DNA of 64,000 nucleotides from Siphonodentalium dalli (GCA_032622095.1 CP136069.1:108156278-108220277); one strand, 5' to 3'; positions 32,470 to 45,975 are shown, counted from the stretch's first letter. A program made the numbers and translations. The notes: generated from the letters alone by a model not told the origin.

Positions 32470-33586
32470 TTAACATAACAATTGATTGTTTCAATGCTAT
32501 ATTTTACTCACCTTCCATATTTGTAACTCCAGATTGATTTTCAGTTTTCAAAATATGTGCTTCTGGAACTTTTCAAGGTTGACCATAATTCAAAAAACAT
32601 GGAACCGGAAGCGGAACAATGCTAATTTTTTTTTAGGAATAACCAGATATAATGGAACATAGTTTCCTGAATTGGAAATTACTTGATTAGTCGTTTTATC
32701 TATCATATTGAAGATTTACACAAGCCAATTTATCAAATATCTTAAAGAAAATGAGCTTTCTATATCTTTATTATACGTTTTTGGGTGTTAAATGGATATA
32801 ATTTGTTCAAATAATTGGGACAGGATATACTAACTGTATTTGAAGCTGTAGCTTGGATTATAAGTTGGAAGAAAGTGCCAATTCTGGAAAACTGGCCCAC
32901 AATTTAGGGTTTTTAGGGCAGAACATCAAAATTGGGGTTCAGACCCTCAATATTGGGGGTTCAGACCCATAAACCCTAATTTTGTGACAATTTGGGAAAT
33001 ATCCTATCAGCACCAACACTAGAAATGATAATAACTACTAAATTGAAGTGAAAGAGTCAGAAAAATTATTTATCTAAGATGTCAAATTTGACCAAAAAGT
33101 TTGAAACCCAAAATTGGGGTTCAGGCCCCTGAAACCCTGATTTTAGAACTTAAAACTAACTTTAAAAATGGTACAAAGAATATCAATATTATTGCATAGT
33201 AAATTAAACTTATTGGGGAGAATCAAATATGTTTTTAGGCATACAATCTGGGGAATAAGGGCTGAACCCCAAAATTGGGGTTCAGGTTGCTAAAACCCTA
33301 ATTTTGGTTCTTTTTACAAAAATTTCGCTGGAATATGATGAGCATTAATGTCTGCTTACTACATTTAAGTGAATTGAACTAACAAATATTATTTATTGGT
33401 GTGAAATCTGAGAAAAAAGGGCTGAAACCCGAAATTGGGGTTCAGGCCCCTAAAACCCTAACTTGGGCACATTTTTTCAAAAATCAGCCGGCACCTTGAA
33501 ATTCCTCATCGAAAAGTACCCTAGAAACCATTCTCAATATAAAGTGAACACCATTTCCCTACGGAGCGTGTTTCTGAGACCGACTA

Positions 33587-34665
33587 AAGGGGTTAACTTA
33601 ATATTGCACAGAAAACAGCACTCCACCAGATAGCCATCAATCAATTTGACATTAATATGATAACAAATCCTGCCAGCCAGAAGTACCACTATCAGGCTTT
33701 ATAGCATGTCCATAGACATAGTGATAATTAACTCATTTCAATAACACATGGTCTGCCAGATATGTTCTCTTAAAATTCCCAGCAGTAATTACTTGAATTA
33801 TAAAGGGTCATAACTCTGTTAAAATATATCGGATCAAACCCATATTCGAACTCGATCTGTATTTAGGGGTGATAAATTCATATACCAAATTTGGTGCTGA
33901 TCAGATGAAAAATGTTTTGAGTCATAGCAGCTTGGGTGAATTCTAAGTAAACATAAGAGTGAAAAGGGTTAATTAAACAATACCAAAAACAATACAGACT
34001 AAGAACGTGCTAAGAAAAACCTAGGTAAGAAATATGAGGCAGATCAGAAGAAATAAGTTCAACTTATTGCATTGGATAGCATGTGTGTAAAGGGTTAATT
34101 ATTTTCTAAACCGATAAACCAATCAATACCAAAAACTATACAGATGAGGGGCATGTCATCATAAACCTACATATCAAATATGAACACAATCGGACAAAAT
34201 ATACTTTGGTTATAGCATCGGATTTTTGTTTTTTTAATTTTATTTTCGAAAAAGGGTCATAACTCCTTTAAAATAAATCGGATCAAACCCATATTCGAAC
34301 TCGATCTGTATTTTGGGCTGTGAAACTAACAGACCAAATTTGGTTCGAATCAGATGAAAAATGTTCGAGTTATGGCAGAATGCGTCAATTCTAAGTCGAA
34401 AAAGGGCCATAACTCTGTAACAAAAACTCGGATCAAACCCAAATTCGAACTCGATCCGTATTTTGGGCTGAGAAACCCATATACAAAATTTGGTTCCGAT
34501 CGGATAGAAAATGTTAGAGTTATCGCATTACTCGTAAAGTGTCTACGGACAGACAGACGGACAGACAGACGGACAGACAGACAGACAGACAGACGGACCA
34601 ACGACGAGTGGTCAATCCGGGCAACGACACTATGTTTACCATACTATGGTATGGGTAAACATAAA
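33587..34665 (+). repeat. Family A modules and 3' end
   Basis: Modules at 33800, 34250 and 34400 (GGGTCATAACTC..., CCCATATTCGAACTCGATCT), an inner segment AATACCAAAAACAATACAG, then GGACAGACAGACGGACAGAC (34548-34596) and the hairpin ATGTTTACCATACTATGG / TATGGGTAAACAT. The intervening piece AAGAACGTGCTAAGAAAAAC at 34000 is the intact version of the site split by the pogo-like element at 61807. Confidence 0.75.
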
Positions 34666-34885
34666 AAGGGAAATAACACCATAAAAAAACATCGGATCAA
34701 ACCCAGAATTGCAGAGCACCTGTGTGCTTGGTTGAGACACCTACATATCAAGTTTCAATCATATCGGTTGATCATTACTGGAGTTATAACTCCGGATGCA
34801 CGGACGAACGCACAGGCGGACATATGGACGGAGCTGATTACAATAGTCCCCCGAAAATAAATTTTACGGGGGACAATTATACTAG
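34666..34885 (+). repeat. Family C 3' end
   Basis: One module, GGACGAACG/GGCGGACATATGGACGG, then the hairpin AGTCCCCCGAAAAT / TTTTACGGGGGAC. Same terminal hairpin class as at 12030-12066. Confidence 0.75.
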
Positions 34886-36605
34886 CACCCAAGGAGTGAA
34901 GTGAACACGAGATCACGTCAGAATTGGTTTGATCTTGTATCAGTCACCGCGTCGTCAAAACAACATATCTATTGCAACGTTGGACGTAGAATATTGTAGA
35001 TCAAAGGTGCCACATTTTGAATATGGGAATGTGTACAGTAAATCTGCTGTTGCGACTTAGCTGAACAATGATTGTTCCAATCGATAAGACATCAAAAGGG
35101 TCCGGTTTTTCCGACGAATAACATATTATAACAGGTCGCTATCCCTCGTGTCAGAACTAAAGTATTCTATCTCCATATTTTCATTTTTGTTGGAAATCGA
35201 GTTTTGACCCCCCAGTTCACATGTTCTCATACAGTTTTGGAAGATAGTACACAGCAGGTATGATAGCTGGTGTAAAACTACTATTATAAGACAAATTTCA
35301 AGACAAAACATATATATTGGGTGTAATCATGAAAAAACACTTTGGAGATAGAACAATTTGCAATCCAGCACCGAATCGAATGATATCAATATATCAAAAT
35401 GGAGATAGAACCATTTAGGGAGCATCTCAAAACCTCTTTTGCATATGCGAAAATATTGTCGATAATGTCGAAACCTTTTGACGTAAATGTGCAAAAATGA
35501 AATGTCGGAAATGACGAAAAATAATGCGATAATGTCGAAAGTGACTGGCCATAAAAGTGCGATAACGTCGAAACCACAGACTAAACATTTCCGTAAAATG
35601 TCAAAACTTTCAACAACGCGAGTCGCGACGTCGAAACATAATCGATATTCGCAAACAACGAAAAGTTAAAACATCGATGCGATGTTGTCGCACTTCATAA
35701 ATTCGCGCATTTATTTTTGCCTTCTGCGTAATCAGATGCCAGCTGAATTTTGATTGGCTGAATTGTGTGAAGAAAAATAAAGTTCAGCCAAAGGCCATAC
35801 ATCACATATGCGGTTAACACACAAGTACAACAACTTGACAGTTCGACTGTTTTGATAGCTATGAGTTCGCACAAGGCCTAATTAAACAATAGTCAACCCA
35901 TTCCAAATGTGTGAAGGGTGACATTTAGCAAAAGGCTATACAAATATGACGACGTATAGGCCTACCTGTCCCTCACAACTATGCGTGAACTGTGCGACAG
36001 TTATGTTGTTGTTGTCGTGATGTCTTCTCAATTAGTGAACAATGGTTGGACAAAAACAACACATTTGATATATAAAATCCCAAATGAAGCGATTTGATGT
36101 CATAATATCAGTTCGATCAAGGTTACGAAACATATACGCGGACATATACGCAGTTGGGAAATTATTAGACCAGCAGTTTACACAGGTCGACATTACGAAG
36201 AAGTTAGGGTTTTCACAACCCCAGGTATCACACATCTAACAGAAAAAAGATGAAATCACACAGAAATTTGAAAACAGCTGCACCCACCCACAACGGGAGC
36301 GACAGCCGTCCATCCAGCATTTGAAGCAATAGGCCCGACATAGAACAAGCCCTCATCACATTGTATCAACGCTAAACATAGAGCCAAACCCCTTAAGTTC
36401 ATTGTTTTATAATGGTATGTATATCATTATCCATGTTTTTATTATTCATTCAATAAAGAATCGAGAAAAACATAACACTCAACTCCTCTGCCAGTCAATG
36501 CTACCCACAAACGAAACTAGGATTGGCCTGGGAAATTACGGAGCTAAAAATAGCACAATATAACACGTGCACGTGGAAATTCTAATTTAACGAACTATTA
36601 TATAA
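34886..36605. other. Intronic DNA with a GATAATGTCGAAA-rich patch
   Basis: At 35440-35700 the motif G(A/T)TAA(T/C)GTCGAAA(C/G) and relatives recur irregularly (about eight times). Elsewhere no gene, TIR or tandem repeat is recognised. Confidence 0.45.
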
Positions 36606-37253
36606 GGCCAAAAAAAAAAGTGTTTTGGTTCTCGGGCAATTTTTTTTTCAAATCAATGAGGGAGGGAGGGTTTTATTTTTATTTTTTATTTTTTTCTGTG
36701 CATAGTAAGCATGGACAAAGATACCTTCCTCTGTCTAGTAATAACCAGAAAGGTAGAGGGAACTGTTATGCATATAAACTCATTTAGTCTTATATAAAAA
36801 TGACATTGTACTACCAGTGGGATTACCTAACAATATATAATGCCCGACATTAACTACTGTTATTGTTGTCTAAAAACTGATACCTCCCCATTCTAATATG
36901 TGATCCTGAATTTAGTCCTGTGCCTTTCAATTGTATATCGTTACAATTAGTGTAAGTTGTTCACAATGACTAATTGTAAGAAGAGCATGAGAATCAGCTA
37001 ATCATTTTCTTAATTGTAGTCATCTACTTCATGTTGTAAGCCTGCAAGTGACTTTTTAACACATTACATGTTAGAGCTCAATGCACACTAATATTCAACA
37101 CATATCTGCTATGGACATGTTGATAAAATAAAATAAATAAAAAAAAAAAAAAAGTTTTTTTGTCATAACATCAGGCATTGCAATAAAAAGGCCTAATGCG
37201 GCCCTTTTTATTCAATGCGGCGGGGCCTGAGAACCAAAACTTTTTTTTTGGCC
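36606..37253. mobile_element. Second copy of the GGCCAAAAA MITE
   Basis: Inverted homologue of 9406-10096, including the internal TAGACAGAGGAAGGTATC and ACATCAGGCATTGCAATAAA segments. TAA flanks both ends. Confidence 0.8.
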
Positions 37254-37420
37254 TAATATGTTTTGTATTGGTTAACTTAACTTTATCGCATCTGATCTCT
37301 GATATATATTGAATAAAATATGTAGATTTGAAATAAAAGTCGCCGACGAATTAATCATGATAACGCTGCGCTTCCGATATCTATCTAACAATGATTTCAT
37401 ACTTATATTGCGAAAATGAA
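37254..37420. other. Intronic DNA, nothing recognised
   Basis: No feature supported. Confidence 0.4.
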
Positions 37421-37820
37421 AGCATTGTTTACGACAAAACCACCACCGGGTTTACGGTACTTTCAGAATCCATAAAGACAATGCCATAAACCCCCTGATT
37501 TGCGTCCACATTAAAATATGTGTCTGGTATAGCAAATTTCAAGTCGATAGCTCCACCCGTTTCCGAGATCTCGTCTGCGCATGCGCGAAGCTGGCGTCGC
37601 ACGGGCTCAGCGACCCGATAAAATTTGTATTCGGGGCAAGATACATTCACATAGCAAATTTCAAGTCGATAGCTCCACCCGTTTCCGAGATCTCGTCTGC
37701 GCATGCGCTGCACGGGCGTCGCACGGGCGAGGCAATACGACAACGACCACCGCCTGGTCAAACTACACACACGTACCAAGTTTTGTCTCGATCGGTCGAG
37801 AATCGTAGATTTGTATTAAG

Positions 37821-37854
<34 letters not shown>

Positions 37855-37885
37855 GGTCTTCAAAATATATATGAGATTATATGTA
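37421..37885 (-). mobile_element. Helitron-like element with 122-bp units, inverted copy
   Basis: Reverse-oriented relative of 5155-5778: the TATATATTTTGAAGACCTC start (near 37870), a GTCTGTCTGTCTG run, CGACCGATCGAGACAAAACT, then about two of the GCATGCGCAGACGAGATCTC units. The expected hairpin-CTAG end is not seen, so the 3' end is lost or replaced. Confidence 0.6.
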
Positions 37886-37949
37886 TGTATATAAATACAT
37901 ATACTTACAAGTAATATAGTATTTTTTTTTAAATTGGGGCTATTTACTC

Positions 37950-38035
37950 ATCTGTGTAATTAAAGCATGGACAGATGGACCAATAACATAGTATGTCCTG
38001 TTTTTTTAAATTGGGCGTATAAAAAGGAGAAAATT
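37950..38035 (+). repeat. Tail fragment like 1-205
   Basis: GGACAGATGGACCAATAACA and TTTTTAAATTGGGCGTATAA resemble the end at 130-195. Confidence 0.5.
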
Positions 38036-38055
38036 CACGTATTAGATAAATAATA

Positions 38056-40439
38056 CACATACCGCTATACTTAACGTAATTGACCATCAATAACGCGGTG
38101 TCACCCCGTTAATACCGCGGTATGGTTCCGCGGTATCCCCAATACCGCGGTACTGATACCGCTTATTAACGCTTCAACACCGCGCATACAGCGGTGACAC
38201 CACGATGCATGCAGTCACGGTTCGCGATACCGCGGTGATTTTAACGGACAATTTGAAAGGAAAAAAACAAAGAACACTGAAGAAATCTTCATTTATTGTG
38301 GTTATTTTATTTACTTATTATTGACAATGTTTTTCTGCCAATAGTGATTTGTCCATGTGTATAATATGCTTTTGCCAATAGTGATTTCTTTATGTGTCTG
38401 AGTCATCAAAAACTATCTCTTGAGCAGTTGTCTTGACTTTTTTTCTCGTCTCCGTATAACCAATAGATATTGATAGACGGTAACGTCTTCCTTAGAAAAT
38501 CCGATATATCCGACCTAATTTAGTTGTTACCCTCGACTGTTTATTGTCGTTGAACTTTATAGGATTTATTTTTATTTTATATTTGAAACATCGTGCATGT
38601 AATATGTATACATGTTGACCCATCGACGTATACATGCATATAGACATAGGTCGATGATAAACCTACATGAGAATGCATATCAGTTTTAGTTGCGATGCAG
38701 AGTACAGGTAGGTAAGAATGATCTGAGTGACCCAAATAATAGTGCGGGTGGGGAAACAACAATTCTTACTGATATTCCCAACTTTTATCAATCTCCAATG
38801 CAATTGGATTTATTTTGTGTGGTTTTATTGACATTATTAAAACAGAAATATATGGTGCCAATATCGAGCCCGGCAGAAAAGAATTACTATTCTTGTGAGC
38901 AGGTTGTGCGATCCCTAATAATGAGATAACCCTGACGATATCATGCGCGAACGTCATGGAAACACGGCTTAATTGGAACCAGATTCGTCTACTTTTACAG
39001 GCACGCGGGGGGTCGCGTGTATGGTTATTTATAAGTGAGATAATCCTGAAGATTATGACGACACATGCGCGTCCTCTTATAAAGACATGTGGGATGGGAA
39101 CAGTCTGGATGCATCTGCAACATGTATATAGATAGATTGTTTATTGCCGTAAAGTCAACATGGAAATTTTACAAATGTGGACGCTTACAATTTGACATTT
39201 ATAAGAAGCAAACATAAGCACGTGGTTGAACACAATTTGACACTATGACCCACGATGATGTCATCAAGGGAACTTCCCCAAACACTAAACACGTCACAAA
39301 AATGTCACGTGGGCTTGTTCTGAATGCGACAGATCGTCATGGTAATCTTTAGCTCTTGAGTGCAACAATCACTCCGTGAACTTTACGCTACCGTTACTTT
39401 GAAGTTGCCGACATCGGCTGTCAAATTATAAACTCCACCCATCGCCTGGTGTCCGGCCCTGATGTGTCTTCCAACACATACCTGCCCTTGAAATAATTTC
39501 ACCACGCACCAAGAATGAATGGGTTATGACGGAACGTTTTTTTTTTTTTTTATTCGATAAAGTAAGATGGACAATCTAAGGCAGCGATTGGCATTGACAC
39601 GAAGTCGTGGAAATCACACACAGTGATTCTCCTTTTATCTGTGGAATTTAATGAGATCCTTAATTAAGGCTTATAGACGTATTCTTTTAACTTTCGGTGT
39701 GACAATCCAGCCAGCAGGAGTAGATCGTCATTTAATTAATAGATATTATAGCAATGCCGTGAATCATGAGTCAAAAACACGGAACATTGCACTTGTATTA
39801 AAGAAAATATAAACTCGCATTTATAAACACATGGGACGATATATTTTTTTTTTTATAGATGATTTTCCAATATCATCATATTTCTCTTGCTATTCCACAT
39901 AGTTCAAATCATTTTGGATTTATTCCGTATCCCCCACTCCGATTTTCAGAAATAAACCGCGAATAAAGCATGTGATTGACTACCCTACGACATTTCCAGC
40001 TACGATTTTTACGTACACACGACTGCGATTACGTCGCAAGTGGATGTTATCAAGAATACGCCACGATTTCGCATCTAAAATCAAACGGTGCTTGATATTA
40101 TTTTTTGACTTGCGACATTGTCGTCAGCATGCGCAATCCAAATATCGTTTACTTCCAGCCTCGACAGAAATCTTTCCACTTACGATTGAATCGTTGTTGT
40201 CTGAAAGTTCACTAAATGCATCCCTTCAAAGAGTTCCATGAAAAACACCGCGGTATTCAAAACATTTAACGCGGTGCCCGCTATCAGACCACGGTATCCT
40301 TACCGCCCGATACCGTAACTCCATCGGCGTGACCATCTCGATACCGATACCGCTACCGTTTATTACCGGTATCACCGCGGTCATGACCGGGGTATTACCC
40401 CGTTTTTCTGGTCAATTACTTTGAGAATAGCGGTATGTG
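38056..40439. mobile_element. 2.4-kb TIR element rich in TACCGCGGTA
   Basis: Ends CACATACCGCTATACTTAAC and, inverted, CACATACCGCTATTCTCAAA, with the shared GTAATTGACCA following. Both sub-terminal ~200-bp zones are packed with ACCGCGGT palindromes and CGGTATC motifs, a likely transposase-binding region. No transposase recognised; an 89-codon ORF at 39972-40241 is unassigned. The target duplication is unclear. Confidence 0.75.
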
Positions 40440-43400
40440 CACATACCAATGACAGTGTGGGTACTCATAAACTAAGCTACAGTAGTGCTGAAACGGTGGA
40501 CCTATCTTTGTAGCCAGTTAACCGTGACGTGTTACCGGATCATAACCGGATATCCGATATTTTCAACCTATGACGTTACAGTCATTGTTTTCACCATAAT
40601 ATGTACCAAGATATCACGATAATTTATTACATTAATCGTATGGTGAACTCACGTAATATTTACATTGTATTAAATTAATGTAAATCACCAAACGAATGGT
40701 AATAAGCCATGTGTTGACAACTTGACAGATGACACAGTGACTAAAACTCATAGTGTTTATAAATAGACGTGTCATGCTTGACTTGTTTGTATTGCGGTCG
40801 TGACAGCAACCAGACTTGTTACCGTTCGTGTTTGGGAAGAATATTGCACGACCTATAAACATTTTCATACAAACAAATCGCAGCAGCTTTTATTGTCATT
40901 ATAGCGATTGCGGGGATGGGATATTGGGGAATATTTATTAAACAAAATTATGACGATCCATGAACATTATGTAATTAACAAATGAAAATTATAAAAATTA
41001 GCTGAAAACAAATCAAATGCTGAGAATTAGTCATTAGGCTAGCTGCCAACTAGTCCGACTGCATGGAAACATCACTTCGATGCAAGTTCATTGGAACTTC
41101 ATCCACTGAGATTACTCAAACTTGGTAATGTTAGAAGTACATGTATAGACGCTGCATATAAAAATCGGGTTCTACAGAGTTTGCATTCTGCAATTTTCTT
41201 TTTGTTTTCTTCGAGCAGAACGAAATGTGCCCAGACATCGGACTTACGTATGTCTTGAGTATCCTTACAAGATATTGTCTACAGGTACTACTAGACAGTC
41301 GACGTCAAATGACCAGGCCGTACTGCACGACTTGGTGCACATATTTCATCATGCATCTTTCATGTTAAGCCGCCAAAGCCCGACTATGTAGGCGGCATGT
41401 AACTTACAATTCATGGAAGACTTTTGATCTTGCATCAGTTTTTTGATTTTCTTTGAATACGCTTATAATTTCGACTGTAAACCCCTTTGAGTGATAAAGT
41501 TTTTGGCAAAATTGATAAAAAAGTTTTTTAAAAGGTACTGTTGACAGTCTCAAGCTGATTGAGGACCTAAATACGTTAGATTTTGTCATTGAGATCGCAT
41601 GTGTCTATTACATAGCGGTTAATGGGTTGATTGTACTTCAACCGGTTGCCGACGGATCGCGATTAAAAAAAAAATAAATTGGGTCAGGTGGTTTTATTAG
41701 GGTAGGTCGGGATACTGGAAACACAGGTATGACTTTTTTAAGCCTTAGAGTTTGATTGATGTGATGTGCACGTTTTCCACATTAGCGTTCATCGATCTTT
41801 GGCATCAAATGGATCAGGTCATCCCGACTTGATAGTAAGCGATCAAAATTGGTTTCCAATTAACAGATATGTATGCTGTATAGGTTGACCTCTCTTGAGA
41901 GTTTGCACTCTGCAAGTCACGTCCACAAAGCAAGTCTCTGCAAGTCACGTCCATCAATTTTCACCACATATATTCAGATAAATCGTTTGAATGGGGACAT
42001 CCTCGATTAAACGATGATGTACAAGTTGAATGTGTACTCATAGAAAAAGTTCATCTAATAAAGCATGTATCAGACAGACAGACGCCCCTCCCCCTCCCAT
42101 GATAATTAAACAGAAAATTGTCTCAAAATGTAACTTGTAATCTGCAGTATTCTACTCATGTGCATCACGTTTGAAATTGTGAGTTTTTAGCCCAGCACTG
42201 CATGTTTTAAAAGAGGTGTTCTGCACTAAATGAGTTAAGGCGGGATAACGGTCTGGGTTAGGGATATACCTTGTCGACAAGAGTGGGTTGGGACTGGAGG
42301 CTCGTTCTCGATGAAAACTGCGAGTTCAGACTAAAGTTATATGTCAAATTGTAGGTCTAGCTTTGCAGTATCAGAAATCAGTGGCATTTTCTGGGAAAAT
42401 GTAAGCTAAGTGGCAGAAATTTGTCTTCAAATGTAGCCTTTGGCATTCGTACGCAAACAACGCAAAACCCAATTTTACCTAAAACATAACTTTGTGAAAT
42501 GTGGCCACATGTCCCTACTACAATTCCATTTGAAAATATTTAACGTTTCCCACACGGACTACCCACAGAAACGAATTTACCAAGCCTACTAAACACGTGG
42601 TTTCGGAATCCATTATGTTGATTTATTTGCCACCTGCACGTGGTTACAGAGGTCAATCCCGCATCACTACATGTATGGAAGCCCATAGTTGTCACTTAAC
42701 TTTTGTCTCTTCCATGCACGGCAACTGAGTCGTGATATCTATCAATTTCAAATATTGTGTTCGTCATGTGGTTCCGTATATATACATGGCAGTGAACGTA
42801 TTAGTGCAGACTTGTTAAGATGAATTCAGGGTTCCAAACCTCCAGTTACAACAACAGCATACATCTATTAACCACTTTCGCGTTGTGTCACTGCAGTCAA
42901 TTTTGAAGAAGTGTGGTTTCCCCAAATGAAATTTCTTATACATTTAGCGTTCCTCCAGACCATTTGACCTACATGTGCGATATCCAACAACGGCATAATG
43001 GTTTTTAATTTATTTTCAATTATTATTATTTGGGGAGGATTAGTGATGCTGTGAGGTCCGTAAATTGTCTTTGTTTCGGATAGGTTGCTTTTATTTTTCT
43101 CGACATATATGGAAGTTGCATGTATATATGTGCACGAGTCCCGTCTCCATAACCTTAAATTGTGATGGGTACCAGTGTTTAAGTGTTATTATCTTAGATA
43201 TTGATCAGATATCATGATGTCTAATAATAAATATATCAGAATATATTATTTATCATTGACATTCATGTTTCGATCGGAATGGTATATTGAGATGCTTCTC
43301 AACTCAGATAAAGCAATTGCGGAGAATAACAAAAGTTCAAAGGTCAATGGATGGATGCGGACAGGTAAGCTGGTGCATACACTATAGTACGACATGCCAT

Positions 43401-43586
43401 ATTATACAACACGCCATCCAATTTACATTTGTTCAATGCGTGCACGCTCTTGATCATACGTTTAATAGCATAATATATGTGTATAAGGCCACCATAATGT
43501 GTCCAGAACCCACCCTCCATGCATGCACAACATGATAAATTCCAATTAAAAAATTCACACAAAGTATATAGTTATATAGGTAAGAT
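40440..43586. other. Longest plain stretch of UBR5 intron
   Basis: About 3.1 kb without a TIR, tandem array or module that I recognise. No open frame here has splice signals plus a known protein match. It may include regulatory DNA, which cannot be told from sequence alone. Confidence 0.5.
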
Positions 43587-43587
43587 T

Positions 43588-44764
43588 AAAAACGAGAGGC
43601 CGATCACGATCGGCAGATGTTTAACCCATCCCTTGGCGATAGTAAATTGTTAAGATCAGAATCATAATCTTTTAATGTTGAATTATAGAGTATACTGTTA
43701 TGATCTAAAGTAGTATATGACAAATGTACATAATAACCAGTAATAACACAAATTATTGGAATGTATGAGTCAATATAGAAGGGTTAATATAACATCTAAA
43801 CTCTAGAGCCTGTCACCACTATCATAGTGTGAGCAGTTCTATTCATGTTGTTGAAAATTGCCATGTGAGATATCAAAATAATATAATTATTTATTTAATG
43901 GAAAAGGTTAAAAGACATGGAATGGGTAAAAGGGGTTAAATCACCTATCTCTGCCCTGTTTGATCCAATGTAGTCCCATCATCCAAGGACTTAGAGAGCT
44001 CCATTGGTCTAGTTAAATAAATTCACCTGGCTAAGTTGTGGTTAAAAAGATAGCTAAATCAATTTATCCAATAATTCACTGTGTCTCTTATACAGACCTA
44101 ACATATGAGGGCTATAAATAACTCTCAAAGCAATAAACTATATTGTCTTTTATCTTGCTCACAGAGAAGCAGGTATTCATTAATTGTAAGTTACTTGGGT
44201 TATAATCTGGATAATTCTTAGTTTAAAAAGGGCCATATCTCTGGTATAACAAATTGGATCTAACCCATATTCAAACTCGTTCTGTATTTTGAGTTGAGAA
44301 ACTCACATACCAAATTTGGTTCCTATCAGATGAAAAATGGTTGATTTATCGAAGTACATGTATGTGTGAATCATATGTCAAAGGACCATAACACCATTAA
44401 AAAAAATCAGATCAAACCCATATTCGAAATCAATCTGTATGTTGGTCTGAGAAACTCATACACCAAATTTGGTTCCAATCAGATAAAAAATGTTTGAGTT
44501 ATGGCAGAATTCATGAATTCTAAGTCGAAAAAGGGCCATAACTCCGTAAAAAAAACTCCGATCAAACCCATATTCGAACTCGATCTGTATTTTGGGCTGA
44601 AAACCCCATATACAAAATTTGGTTTTGATCAGGTAAAAAATGTTTGAGTTATCGCATTACACGTAAAGTGTCTACGGACGGACAGACGGACGGACGGACG
44701 CACGACGAGTGGTCAATCCGGACAACGACACTATGTTTACCATACATGGTATGGGTAAACATAA
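43588..44764 (+). mobile_element. Family A element, full copy
   Basis: AAACGAGAGG + GCCGATCACGATCGGC + AGATGTTTAACCCATCCC at the start; modules; GGACGGACAGACGGACGGAC; 3' hairpin ATGTTTACCATACATGG / TATGGGTAAACAT at 44736-44763. Compared with 12224-13476 it has ~80 bp extra near 43793-43880 and one module fewer. Confidence 0.8.
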
Positions 44765-45190
44765 AAATGAATTATTTCTACACAAATTCGTATATGTATT
44801 ATTTGATCTTATATTCTATATGTAAGATTCAAATAATTTTGCAAATTTATGTATAAGCTGTAAATAACAATCCCAACCACAAATATATACCGTTGGCCTG
44901 AATCGATGGACATCCCACTGCCATTCCGACATTACAAATTCGAAAACAAATGAACAATGATCGAATTATAAAGAGCATGGTACCTATTCTGCTATATAAG
45001 TCACGGGCAGTGAATAAAATGACATTGGAGGGGAAATTATATATACACCAGTGATTAAATTATTAAACTATATACATGTATATATACAGTCCTGGTGCGC
45101 ATGCATGCAGTTCTGAGAGTGTAGATCAGTACCACGCATGTGTGAGTCTGTGTCGCATTTCACGAGTAAACGCGTTATAATACAGCTCAA
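44765..45190. other. Intronic DNA, nothing recognised
   Basis: No feature supported. Confidence 0.4.
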
Positions 45191-45975
45191 CTCCAGTTCC
45201 TCTCTACCATGCCGGGACCTAACTTATACTTAGACACTTATAATACGTATGTAACCTATACTTAGACACTAATAATACGTATGTTACCTTATCAGGTACC
45301 ATATCAGCCGAAAACCAATAAAAGGAAAAATCAGCCCAATCTGATCAAAGTGAACGGCCGGTTTCCAATATTGAAATTGACCTGTATTTTGTGGTATTGA
45401 ACCTACATACCATATTTCATTCCATTTAGTTCAGTAAAGTTATCATCCGTAAATGGCAAATGAATAGAGATGATGCAGACGGACTCATTATGTATACGGC
45501 TCAGTATGTATACGGACTGATCAAAAATGTAATATAGATGCATTGAGGGTACCAGGCTATATTTTAAGAACTTATTTTAATTTTTATTTAGGTTCAAGTG
45601 TATACAAGTAATATATTAATAACAATACTATCTTATTAGATATATTTTTAAGGTTTACTTTATATACATGTAATATTTTGTATATTTCAACATTTTTTTC
45701 AACAGAACGAAGCAGCTAGAAAACTGTGGTAAATCACATTTGTTTCATGTTGTTGTTGTAACTGGAGGTCTGGCAACCTGAATATATTGTTTAAATGGGC
45801 GCATAAAATGAGATATGTTTAGGTTTAGTTTATAAGTAATATTTCGTTTTCAACATTTTTTTTTCAACACTATACGAAGCATGCAGAAGAAAACGGCATT
45901 AAATCACATTGTTTATGTTGTTGTTGTAACTGGAGGTCTGGAACCCTGGATACATTGTTTAAATGGGCGCATATA
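45191..45975 (+). repeat. Small tandem repeats and a module fragment
   Basis: Two TATACTTAGACACTWATAAT units (45220-45290); a diverged module (45300-45480: CCTGTATTTTGTGGTATTG, AGTTATCATCCG, GACGGAC); and a two-unit, 168-bp tandem repeat with TGTTGTTGTAACTGGAGGTC at 45751 and 45919. Confidence 0.7.

Larger units (their letters stand above)
29293..33586. mobile_element. 4.3-kb palindromic (fold-back) element
   Basis: The left arm (29293-31458) and right arm (31509-33586) are inverted copies over most of their length and meet around a ~50-bp spacer. Outer ends are TAGTCGGTCTCAGAAACACG and its complement, flanked by AAG on both sides. Each arm holds about five AACCCCAATTTTGGGGTT-type palindromes beside AACCCTAA/TTAGGGTTTT. 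The right arm lacks the counterpart of ~30730-31310, the part with most of the ORF, and instead carries a MITE at 31992-32469. No known transposase; superfamily unknown. Confidence 0.85.

Noticed and set aside
29420-33470. Telomere-like TTAGGG/CCCTAA motifs
   Set aside because: Single motifs inside larger palindromes, not tandem arrays; not an interstitial telomere.
40632-43562. Short ORFs in the plain intronic stretch
   Set aside because: Random open frames of 60-82 codons without splice-site context or recognisable domains.
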